From SIG578 sp036311245 (lineage in GTDB: Bacteria > Bacillota > Clostridia > Oscillospirales > Ruminococcaceae): DNA of 5,910 nucleotides. A model generated the notes under the pieces. That model was given only the letters and a program-made list of their open reading frames with translations. It was not told where the DNA came from and searched no databases. Each line of letters begins with the position of its first letter. The stretch's first letter is position 1. Positions 1 through 5,643 of the stretch are shown here, piece after piece. Both the position numbers and the translations under genes were made by a program. The stretch lies in contig JAXJQH010000011.1 of NCBI GenBank assembly GCA_036311245.1, positions 1 to 5,910 on the forward strand, written 5' to 3'.

Positions 1-422
1 ATATGCTCTTTCTCAGCGAGAGCCTTAGCTCTGGGAGAAATTTTAAGCTCTCCGTCGTTTACCTTTATTTCTTTCTGTGGCTCAGCTGCTGCGGGAGCTG
101 CGGCAGGTGCTACCTCCTCTTTTTTCTCCTCGACGGGAGCTTCCTCTGCTCCCTGTGCGGGGCGCAGAGCGGATACATCCTCGCCCGCTTTACCTACTGC
201 GCAGACATTGACTAAAACGGGAACGTCATCGCCATCGCCATAAAATATTTCGAGAATTTCACCCTCTGCGGTGGACTCGCAGTCAAAGGTGGATTTGTCG
301 GTTTCGTAGCCAAAAAGTGCGTCTCCCACCTTGACCTGATCGCCGACCTTTTTGTACCATTTTGTGATGATACAGCTTTCAACAGTGATACCCTGTTTGG
401 GCATTAAAATGCCTTCTGCCAT
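1..422 (-). CDS. Lipoyl-domain E2 subunit of a 2-oxoacid (or acetoin) dehydrogenase complex, N-terminal part
   Basis: Partial gene: the first 140 residues are present and the rest lies beyond the left edge. E2 proteins carry acyl groups on a lipoyl-lysine and transfer them to CoA in a cytoplasmic E1-E2-E3 complex. Residues 1-80 form a lipoyl domain (MAEGILMPKQG start) with the lipoylation motif ETDKS, which puts the modified lysine at K43. Residues about 82-122 are a flexible Ala/Pro/Glu-rich linker. Residues 125-140 (ELKISPRAKALAEKEH) look like the start of the peripheral subunit-binding domain that docks E1/E3. The ATG at 422 is preceded by GGAGGA at 431-436, 8 nt away. It follows the phosphofructokinase stop by 43 nt with no visible terminator or promoter between them, so it is probably the third gene of the operon. 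Pyruvate, acetoin and branched-chain complexes cannot be told apart without the catalytic domain. A lipoyl-bearing E3 is possible but less likely. Confidence 0.88.
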   Translation of the reverse strand, partial: MAEGILMPKQGITVESCIITKWYKKVGDQVKVGDALFGYETDKSTFDCESTAEGEILEIFYGDGDDVPVLVNVCAVGKAGEDVSALRPAQGAEEAPVEEKKEEVAPAAAPAAAEPQKEIKVNDGELKISPRAKALAEKEH

Positions 423-465
423 TTGGTATCTCCTCCTTTTATATTATTTATTTTGTAAGCTTAAA

Positions 466-1686
466 TTAGAGCGCAAAGTGAACGGGTATTCCGTTTTCAT
501 AAACGGGCTGAGTTTCGCCGATAATAAGCGGCTCAATATAGGAAACGCACTCAGGAAGAACATCGTTTCCTCTCTCGTTTATCCACTCGCGGGGAACGGT
601 TTTCTCACCGTTTGCAACAAGAGCAATATCTACAGTAGAAATCTCAGTTTCATATGTCTTTGAGTTTTTGCGGCGGATAATGGTCATTTCTCCGCTCTTT
701 CCATCGAGTGCCGCCTCAACTGCGGCAGCACCGAGCGCCTTTGACTCCTCAATATCGGTTTCTGATGCGATATGAGCTGCGCAGCGCTGCATTAAGTTAA
801 GCTCAATGGCGCGTACCTTACAGCCTATTCTTTCCTTAACAATATCGGTTAAGAACTTTGCAGTTCCCGCAAGATATTTATGACCGAAAGCATCAACCGC
901 TCCGCTCATATAGCTCTCTGCGGCATACTTTCCATCCTTATCACGGATACCCTCGCTGACAGCTACAACAACTGCCGACTGCTCTTCGAGCTTTGCCTTT
1001 ACATCCTCGATAAACTCGTCAATGTAGAAAGGCGCTTCGGGAAGGTAAATAAGTGCGGGCGCGCCGCATCCATTTTTGCGGGCAAGCGCCGAGGCGGCGG
1101 TGAGCCAGCCTGCGTTTCTTCCCATAACCTCAACTACGGTAACGGCGGGAATATCATAAACATTGCAATCTCTGCCAATCTCGGCAAAGGTGGTGGCTAT
1201 GTATTTAGCGGCGCTGCCAAAGCCGGGGGTGTGGTCGGTTTCAGGAAGGTCGTTATCAATGGTTTTGGGCGCGCCCATAACCTTGATATCGTCAATACCC
1301 TCTTTTTCAAAATACTGTGACAGCTTTAATACTGTATCCATAGAGTCGTTTCCGCCTGTATAGACGAAATATCCGATATTATACTCACGCAGAACCTTTA
1401 AGATTTTTTCATAGCTCTCGCGGTCGGTATCAATTTCCTTAAGGCGCAGGCGGCAGGAGCCAAGCGCAGAGGCGGGAGTGGTTTCTAAAAGGTGCATCTG
1501 TTTGGGAACGGAAAGTCTTTTTCCAATTTCAACAAGCCTTCCCTCAATAACGCCCTTAATTCCGTTACAGCCGGCATAGACCTTGTCTATCCTGCCGCTT
1601 TTTAGTGCGGCGGCGACTGCCCCTGCAACGGTTGCGTTAATGGCGGCGGTGGGTCCGCCTGATTGTGCAAGCAGTAAATTCTTCAT
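466..1686 (-). CDS. 6-phosphofructokinase, pyrophosphate-dependent type
   Basis: A 406-residue PFK-family enzyme interconverting fructose-6-phosphate and fructose-1,6-bisphosphate in the cytoplasm. Visible motifs are the N-terminal phosphate-binding loop AQSGGPTAAIN (7-17), GGNDS (111-115), PKTIDND (140-146) with the catalytic Asp at 144, MGRNAGW (188-194), and LMQRCAAHIAS (298-308). Compared with E. coli ATP-PFK (GGDGS, PGTIDND), the position of Gly104 is Asp114 and that of Gly124 is Lys141. In this family that pair marks use of PPi rather than ATP, and the reaction is then reversible. Asn113 in place of the usual Asp is a subfamily feature worth noting. The length is longer than bacterial ATP-PFK (about 320) and fits short PPi-PFKs. 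The start at 1686 is preferred over an in-frame ATG at 1713 because AGGAGGA (1692-1698) lies 5 nt upstream and the protein then begins directly with the conserved strand MKNLLLAQSGG. It sits between the DeoR regulator and the E2 gene in one operon. Confidence 0.93.
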   Translation of the reverse strand: MKNLLLAQSGGPTAAINATVAGAVAAALKSGRIDKVYAGCNGIKGVIEGRLVEIGKRLSVPKQMHLLETTPASALGSCRLRLKEIDTDRESYEKILKVLREYNIGYFVYTGGNDSMDTVLKLSQYFEKEGIDDIKVMGAPKTIDNDLPETDHTPGFGSAAKYIATTFAEIGRDCNVYDIPAVTVVEVMGRNAGWLTAASALARKNGCGAPALIYLPEAPFYIDEFIEDVKAKLEEQSAVVVAVSEGIRDKDGKYAAESYMSGAVDAFGHKYLAGTAKFLTDIVKERIGCKVRAIELNLMQRCAAHIASETDIEESKALGAAAVEAALDGKSGEMTIIRRKNSKTYETEISTVDIALVANGEKTVPREWINERGNDVLPECVSYIEPLIIGETQPVYENGIPVHFAL

Positions 1687-1691
1687 ATTTT

Positions 1692-1698
1692 TCCTCCT
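1692..1698 (-). promoter_or_regulatory. Ribosome binding site of the phosphofructokinase gene, overlapping the upstream stop codon
   Basis: AGGAGGA on the minus strand, 5 nt before the ATG at 1686. The TAG stop of the regulator (1697-1699) shares two bases with it, leaving 10 nt between the genes. This fixes the phosphofructokinase start and suggests translational coupling of the two genes. Confidence 0.85.
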
Positions 1699-2455
1699 AT
1701 AATATGCTGACACCTTTCTGCCTCAGAGCATCGGAAAGCTCTGAGGGCAGAGGTTTATCACAGATAAGATAATCAATATCCTCGGCAGACGCAAAGGTAA
1801 ACGGCATAACCTTATCGAGCTTACTTGAGTCGATAAGCAGCGCCACGCTGCGCGCTTTTTTGCAAATAAGGCTTTTGACAACTGCCTCCCCGTCATTTCC
1901 GCAGCTAAAACCGCTCTCCGCAGTAAAGCCTGAGGGAACTACAAAGGCAAGGTCAATATTAATTTTTTCAATGGTGCTTACTGCACCGCTTCCGTAAAGC
2001 GAGAGGTTTCGCTTTTCAAGCGTTCCTCCGCAGAGGGTTAAATTTACAAGGCTGCGGTCGGACAGCGCAACGGCAATATTGGGGCTGTTTGTGACAACAT
2101 TGAGCGGAACATCCTCTATAAGACTTGCAAGCGCCATAGTGGTTGTTCCCGAATCAATAAAAATCGAGCTGCCGCTGCGTATTAGCGATACCGCCTTTCT
2201 CGCAATTATCTCTTTCTGACCTCGGTTTGCAACCTCACGCTCAATAAAAGCAGGCTCTCTATGGTCAAATTCGGGCGGAAGATATCTCGCTCCTCCTCGG
2301 ACACGCTCTATAACACCCTTTTTTTCCATATAGTCAAGATCGCGGTGGATTGTCATTGTGCTGACGTCTGAAAACATCTGAATAAGCTCTTTCAGGCTTA
2401 CCGTTTTTTTAGCCTTGATAAATTCAAGCATTTGCTCGCGCCTTATCGTGTTCAA
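1697..2455 (-). CDS. DeoR-family transcriptional regulator
   Basis: A 252-residue cytoplasmic repressor of usual DeoR-family length. Residues 1-57 form the winged helix-turn-helix. The recognition-helix segment STMTIHRDLDYMEKKG (32-47) contains the family signature T-I-x-R-D-L, followed by the wing VIERVRGGA. Residues about 75-230 form the DeoRC sugar-phosphate sensor, with FIDSGTTT (99-106), a TNSPNIA segment (122-128), CGGTL (142-146) and DSSKLDK (209-215). DeoR relatives usually bind phosphorylated sugars such as fructose-1-phosphate or fructose-1,6-bisphosphate, and the next gene being a phosphofructokinase fits such a ligand; the ligand itself is inference. The start codon is TTG at 2455, chosen because AGGAGG at 2463-2468 sits 7 nt upstream. 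The nearby ATG at 2460 is out of frame and stops after two codons. It is the first gene of a leftward operon with a strong promoter covered by TAAC/GTTA repeats, so autoregulation is likely. Confidence 0.93.
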   Translation of the reverse strand: MNTIRREQMLEFIKAKKTVSLKELIQMFSDVSTMTIHRDLDYMEKKGVIERVRGGARYLPPEFDHREPAFIEREVANRGQKEIIARKAVSLIRSGSSIFIDSGTTTMALASLIEDVPLNVVTNSPNIAVALSDRSLVNLTLCGGTLEKRNLSLYGSGAVSTIEKINIDLAFVVPSGFTAESGFSCGNDGEAVVKSLICKKARSVALLIDSSKLDKVMPFTFASAEDIDYLICDKPLPSELSDALRQKGVSIL

Positions 2456-2462
2456 TCCATCC

Positions 2463-2468
2463 CCTCCT
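2463..2468 (-). promoter_or_regulatory. Ribosome binding site deciding the TTG start of the DeoR-family gene
   Basis: AGGAGG on the minus strand with 7 nt to TTG (2455-2453). The out-of-frame ATG at 2460 is only 2 nt from this motif, too close for efficient initiation, and reads ATG-GAT-TGA. The TTG overlaps this mini-ORF. Confidence 0.75.
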
Positions 2469-2473
2469 GTTTT

Positions 2474-2490
2474 TGTAACAATATGTTATA
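2474..2490. repeat. Operator-like inverted repeat, site 1 (TGTAACA-N3-TGTTATA)
   Basis: Near-palindromic 17-bp site: left arm TGTAACA, 3-bp spacer, right arm TGTTATA, with 6 of 7 arm positions complementary. It lies in the transcribed leader of the DeoR-family gene, just downstream of the predicted transcription start near 2502. It is a plausible binding site for the regulator encoded next to it, placed to block initiation or early elongation. The assignment to this regulator is inference. Confidence 0.6.
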
Positions 2491-2500
2491 AAAAGTTATT

Positions 2501-2517
2501 TGTAACATATTATAACA
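2501..2517. repeat. Operator-like direct repeat, site 2 (TGTAACA-N3-TATAACA)
   Basis: Same half-sites and spacing as site 1, starting 27 bp further on, but with the second arm in direct rather than inverted orientation. The TATAACA arm (2511-2517) overlaps the -10 box of the leftward promoter (2509-2514), so occupancy would compete with RNA polymerase. A further GTTA core at 2495-2498 lies between the two sites. Confidence 0.6.
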
Positions 2518-2537
2518 TTTTTTCTTTACAAAGTCAA
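2509..2537 (-). promoter_or_regulatory. Promoter of the deoR-phosphofructokinase-E2 operon
   Basis: On the minus strand TTGACT (2537-2532), a 17-bp spacer, then TATAAT (2514-2509): five of six -35 bases, a perfect -10 and ideal spacing for housekeeping sigma. Predicted transcription start is about 2502, giving a leader of roughly 47 nt to the TTG. The -10 box is embedded in the TAAC/GTTA repeat cluster, consistent with repression by the encoded regulator. Confidence 0.85.
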
Positions 2538-2579
2538 TCACCGAAATGCTAAAAAATACAGAAAAAATCTGATTTTTAC

Positions 2580-2608
2580 TTGATTTTCAATTGACACTAT
2601 ATTATACT
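2580..2608 (+). promoter_or_regulatory. Promoter of the CBM9-DUF4091 gene
   Basis: TTGATT (2580-2585), 17-bp spacer, TATACT (2603-2608), with predicted start near 2615 and a leader of about 58 nt to the ATG at 2673. A perfect TTGACA occurs at 2591-2596, but no acceptable -10 lies 16-18 bp downstream of it, so it is not used in this call. The A/T-rich tract upstream (2551-2577) could act as an UP element. Confidence 0.65.
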
Positions 2609-2656
2609 ATGTAATGACAATGGGCTTTTCTTTACAGATGAAATAAAATTGCCCAA

Positions 2657-2662
2657 AAGGAG
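2657..2662 (+). promoter_or_regulatory. Ribosome binding site of the CBM9-DUF4091 gene
   Basis: AAGGAG, 10 nt before the ATG at 2673. It excludes an in-frame upstream TTG at 2649, which would lie before this motif. The spacer between the motif and ATG contains TGTAACAT (2663-2670), matching the half-site seen in the operator-like repeats. Confidence 0.75.
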
Positions 2663-2672
2663 TGTAACATCT

Positions 2673-5453
2673 ATGAAAAAGGAATTATCAAATGTCATGC
2701 CCGACCTTTGCGACGAGTCTTTGGACATAAGCTTTGAGCCAATACCCGCACAAATCGAAGTCTGTGGATTAGAGGCATCTCTTGAGCCCATAGAATTTCA
2801 CGCAACAGGCTTAAGACGCGAAGTCGAAATGGACGGAAACCTCGGCGACAGCGCTTGGCAGGATGCAGTGCCTATTCCTGAGATGCTAAGCAAAAAAACC
2901 AAGACACACATCGGTCCGGAAACAGATGTTCGTCTTCTCTACTCGCCCACAGCTCTTTACATAGGCGCGGTTATGTACGAGCCTGAAATGGAGCATCTGG
3001 TGGCTCAGTTTGACCAAAACGATTTGGCAATTTTCTCTGATGACTGTTTAGAAATGATAATTGATCCCGCGGGTCGTCCTCAGCAATATTATCATGTTGT
3101 AGTTAATGCTCTCTGCTCAATTTATGACGCCAGAGACGGTAAGATAAACTGGAACGGTGAGGGCTTCACCGCTAAAAGCTCTCGCCACGAGGACAAGTGG
3201 ATAGTCGAATTAAAGATGCCATTTGCGGCATTTGATAATGCCACCACTCCTGAGGCGGGCGAGTTCTGGGGAATTCGCTTTTGCCGCGAGCGCCACCACG
3301 GTCACGGCGCCGTTGCTGTTCCTGTGCTGAAAAGCGGTTCGCTCAACGCCCGCAACTACCTCGGCAAGCTGATTTTTGACCCTGCTTCCGGCAGCGATAT
3401 TGAACTTAACTGTTCTGCACAGACCTTTGATATGGGTATGAACAGTATTCCTGTTGAGATTAAGTGTAAAGAGACTGCCACATTTGCGCTTCGCGCTCGC
3501 ATATATGATTCAGACAATTATATTTTAGACGAAATAACAGAGAATGTAACCGCTCCCGCAACAGCAAACTTTAAGATGCCTATAACGACAGATATGGCTA
3601 TGCGCGCTGTTTTCACTCTCCTTAGCGAAAGCGGAGAGTCTATTAACAGCTTTGTGCTCAATCGCGCATTCCCGTTTGTTGCGCCCGGTTTTGAAAAGCT
3701 CGACAAGCAGCTCAAAACTTTAGAGCGCGGCTGCGAGGATATACTGAGTATCTGCCATCCCGTTCACCGCGGAGCTGCAAAGGCAATCAAAAGAATAAGA
3801 AATGCTATTGCAGACTACACTGCAGAAATAAAGAATGCTACCTGCTCTGACAGAATAGTTGAAAAATCCGTAACCGAAGAATTTGCCGCGCTGCAAAACG
3901 GATTTAGGGAATTTAAAAACCGCTACAACTATCTTGTGTGGCAGACTTCTCCTTGGGAAACAGGCTCTCCCGATGCTCTGCCTCCTGCCGACTATTCGCC
4001 CGAATTAAGTTTAAGCTTCAGTCAGGCTTCAAACGAGCGCGAGAGGGTGGCATTAGTATTCTCCGGTCTGCTGCTTGACCGTCGCCTTGACCTGCGCCTT
4101 GCGCCTTATGCCATTGACGAGGGCAATACATATATTCCGCACGACCGCTTTGAAATCTATATGGAGCCTTTTGTTGACCATAACGGACAGATACATACCC
4201 AGCCGCTCATCCGCGTGCCCGGAGATATTATCACGCTCACTCCCGGAATGGCGGTTAGAGTTCATATAGTATTTAATTCCCGCAATGTTAAGCCCGGCAA
4301 ATATAATACTAAAATCGAGCTTAAACCCCTCTACGATTACTCGATTCCCAACCGTGAAGTTCCCGTAGATATGGAAGTCTGGAACTTTACTCTTCCCGAA
4401 ACAAGAGAGTGGCCGATAGACTGCTTCTTCTGGGGTCCCAACCTGCTTGACAATGATGAGGCTGCTATGCTCAGACTCATGCACTCACGCCACATTAATT
4501 GGGGCTGGACAGAAAGTGTCCGCTATACCAAAGGTTTTGCCGGAATGAGAAGGCGCAATAAACTTCCCGAAGGCAAACTTTTTGATGAGAAACTGGTAAA
4601 AACCGCCAATCAGGAGTTTTTCGACACCGCTAAGGAGCTTGGTATGCGCTTTGTCTTTGGCTGGGGCACCTGCCAAAGCATGGAGTGGCACTATCTTATG
4701 GACGAGCGCCTTAAGAAAATGGGCTTTACTCACGATGACTTTATGTTTAAAGCACATCTTCGTGATGAATTCAAAAAGGCTACCATAGGCGAATATGCAG
4801 ATATGCGAAAGCAGATCATAGAGGAAAATCCAGGTTGGAATCTGCAAGCAGTATATCTTTCAAGCCCACCACCCTCAGGTGCAACCTTACAGGATATTGA
4901 CGAAGCAAGGCTTACCGATTCTCACAAAACCTGGACACTTATTAAAGGTCTTTTTACCCGCACTCCCGAGAAAACCGAAGAAACCTTAAACTTCTTTAGG
5001 GAACGCGGCTGCCGTATATGGGTTTATAACTGCGCAACCACCATGCACACCCAACCGATTCTTGAATACTATCGTCTCTTCCCATGGCTCGCATATGAGC
5101 ATAAGATTGACGGTATCGCTCTTTGGACAGTTCTTTCCTCTCATGGCGAGGATGGTCTTGACCATCGCGACGGATATGACGAGGGTGCTACTATGCTCGA
5201 CAGCAACCATAAGCCCATTCCTACCAAGCGTCTCGAGGCTGTTTCAAAGGGACTCGAGGATGTTGCTTATATGTTCGAGCTTGAAAATCAGTTAAAGCGC
5301 CTTGAAGGTAAGCTAACGGCTGAGGAGCATCAGCAATATCTTGATTTAATCACAGTAGAGCTTCCCAAAATTGCTAAATCAGGCTCTCAGGAGATGGTTG
5401 ACGAGTGGCGCATTACTGTCGGCACCACTATTGACAGGTTAAGCAGGCTTTAA
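2673..5453 (+). CDS. CBM9/DOMON-like and DUF4091 (GH123-like) domain protein, putative intracellular glycosidase
   Basis: A 926-residue protein. Residues about 40-236 resemble the carbohydrate-binding family 9/DOMON-like fold: VEMDGNLGDSAWQDA (51-65), ALYIGAVMYEP (94-104), FSDDCLEMIIDP (121-132), and a closing WGIRFCRERHH (199-209). Residues 245-335 look like a beta-sandwich and 340-425 are helical and charged. Residues about 446-572 resemble the beta domain preceding DUF4091 (QASNERERVALVFSG, 451-465). Residues 578-870 are a likely TIM barrel of the DUF4091/GH123 type: WGPN, repeated Trp residues, FPWLAYEHKIDGIALWTV (803-820), and the end motif PIPTKRLEAVSKGLEDVAYM (848-867). GH123 enzymes use an adjacent Asp-Glu pair; candidates here are D698-E699 (HLRDEF) and, less likely, D677-E678. 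The Pro that often follows the pair is absent. No signal peptide or membrane segment is visible, which is odd for this family. It is divergent from the PFK operon and has its own promoter. Substrate and activity are unknown. Confidence 0.8.
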   Translation: MKKELSNVMPDLCDESLDISFEPIPAQIEVCGLEASLEPIEFHATGLRREVEMDGNLGDSAWQDAVPIPEMLSKKTKTHIGPETDVRLLYSPTALYIGAVMYEPEMEHLVAQFDQNDLAIFSDDCLEMIIDPAGRPQQYYHVVVNALCSIYDARDGKINWNGEGFTAKSSRHEDKWIVELKMPFAAFDNATTPEAGEFWGIRFCRERHHGHGAVAVPVLKSGSLNARNYLGKLIFDPASGSDIELNCSAQTFDMGMNSIPVEIKCKETATFALRARIYDSDNYILDEITENVTAPATANFKMPITTDMAMRAVFTLLSESGESINSFVLNRAFPFVAPGFEKLDKQLKTLERGCEDILSICHPVHRGAAKAIKRIRNAIADYTAEIKNATCSDRIVEKSVTEEFAALQNGFREFKNRYNYLVWQTSPWETGSPDALPPADYSPELSLSFSQASNERERVALVFSGLLLDRRLDLRLAPYAIDEGNTYIPHDRFEIYMEPFVDHNGQIHTQPLIRVPGDIITLTPGMAVRVHIVFNSRNVKPGKYNTKIELKPLYDYSIPNREVPVDMEVWNFTLPETREWPIDCFFWGPNLLDNDEAAMLRLMHSRHINWGWTESVRYTKGFAGMRRRNKLPEGKLFDEKLVKTANQEFFDTAKELGMRFVFGWGTCQSMEWHYLMDERLKKMGFTHDDFMFKAHLRDEFKKATIGEYADMRKQIIEENPGWNLQAVYLSSPPPSGATLQDIDEARLTDSHKTWTLIKGLFTRTPEKTEETLNFFRERGCRIWVYNCATTMHTQPILEYYRLFPWLAYEHKIDGIALWTVLSSHGEDGLDHRDGYDEGATMLDSNHKPIPTKRLEAVSKGLEDVAYMFELENQLKRLEGKLTAEEHQQYLDLITVELPKIAKSGSQEMVDEWRITVGTTIDRLSRL

Positions 5454-5489
5454 TATCTTAACGTTCTACAATAGTGTAACGCCTCTCTC

Positions 5490-5520
5490 AGCATTTTGAA
5501 AAAATTTTAAAAAATGCTTT
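5490..5520 (+). terminator. Weak hairpin, possible terminator after the CBM9-DUF4091 gene
   Basis: AGCATTTT (5490-5497) pairs perfectly with AAAATGCT (5511-5518) around a 13-nt A/T-rich loop. The stem is AT-rich and only three U residues follow, so intrinsic termination would be weak. The tail is also the -35 of the next promoter. Confidence 0.35.
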
Positions 5521-5546
5521 ACATTACTAAAAATTAGTGGTATACT
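5518..5546 (+). promoter_or_regulatory. rpsO promoter
   Basis: TTTACA (5518-5523), 17-bp spacer, TATACT (5541-5546). The spacing is ideal and both boxes match five of six bases. Predicted start is about 5551-5554, giving a leader of about 90 nt to the rpsO ATG. The spacer holds a perfect inverted repeat, ACTAA-AAA-TTAGT (5526-5538). Confidence 0.8.
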
Positions 5547-5550
5547 AATA

Positions 5551-5643
5551 AGGCTTTGATCGCCGCCTATGGAGTAATCCCACCCGGAGTTCACCTGCCT
5601 TAGGCTTTGACCATTGCAAATATTTTAAAATGAGGTGAAAGAA
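5551..5643 (+). promoter_or_regulatory. rpsO 5' leader with Shine-Dalgarno-sequestering pairing
   Basis: The leader contains TTCACCT (5590-5596), a perfect 7-base complement of AGGTGAA (5633-5639), which includes the rpsO Shine-Dalgarno sequence (GAGGTG, 5632-5637, 6 nt before the ATG). Pairing would hide the ribosome binding site. Other possible helices are GCCTA (5565-5569) with TAGGC (5601-5605), and the short hairpin GCC-TTA-GGC (5597-5605). A 9-nt direct repeat, AGGCTTTGA, occurs at 5551-5559 and 5602-5610. S15 is known to repress its own mRNA through leader structures that differ between bacterial groups. That this leader is such an element is inference from position and pairing. Confidence 0.5.

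Noticed and set aside
3..663. Plus-strand open frames at 3-215 and 352-663 as genes
   Set aside because: They lie opposite the well-supported E2 and phosphofructokinase genes, lack ribosome binding sites and encode no recognisable protein.
880..1363. Plus-strand open frames of 146 and 66 codons inside the phosphofructokinase gene
   Set aside because: They are antisense to highly conserved PFK motifs and have no start signals, so they are shadows.
1687..1713. Phosphofructokinase starting at the upstream ATG at 1713
   Set aside because: This start lies within the end of the regulator gene, before the AGGAGGA motif, and would add nine non-conserved residues.
2591..2596. Perfect TTGACA as the -35 of the rightward promoter
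   Set aside because: No reasonable -10 hexamer lies 16-18 bp downstream; TTGATT with TATACT at 17 bp is the better pair.
4053..5210. Minus-strand open frames of up to 143 codons inside the CBM9-DUF4091 gene
   Set aside because: They overlap a continuous gene with recognisable domains and show no family features of their own.
5549..5602. Six-base pairing TAAGGC (5549-5554) with GCCTTA (5597-5602) as a closing stem of the rpsO leader
   Set aside because: The predicted transcription start is about 5551-5554, so most of the left arm would not be in the RNA.
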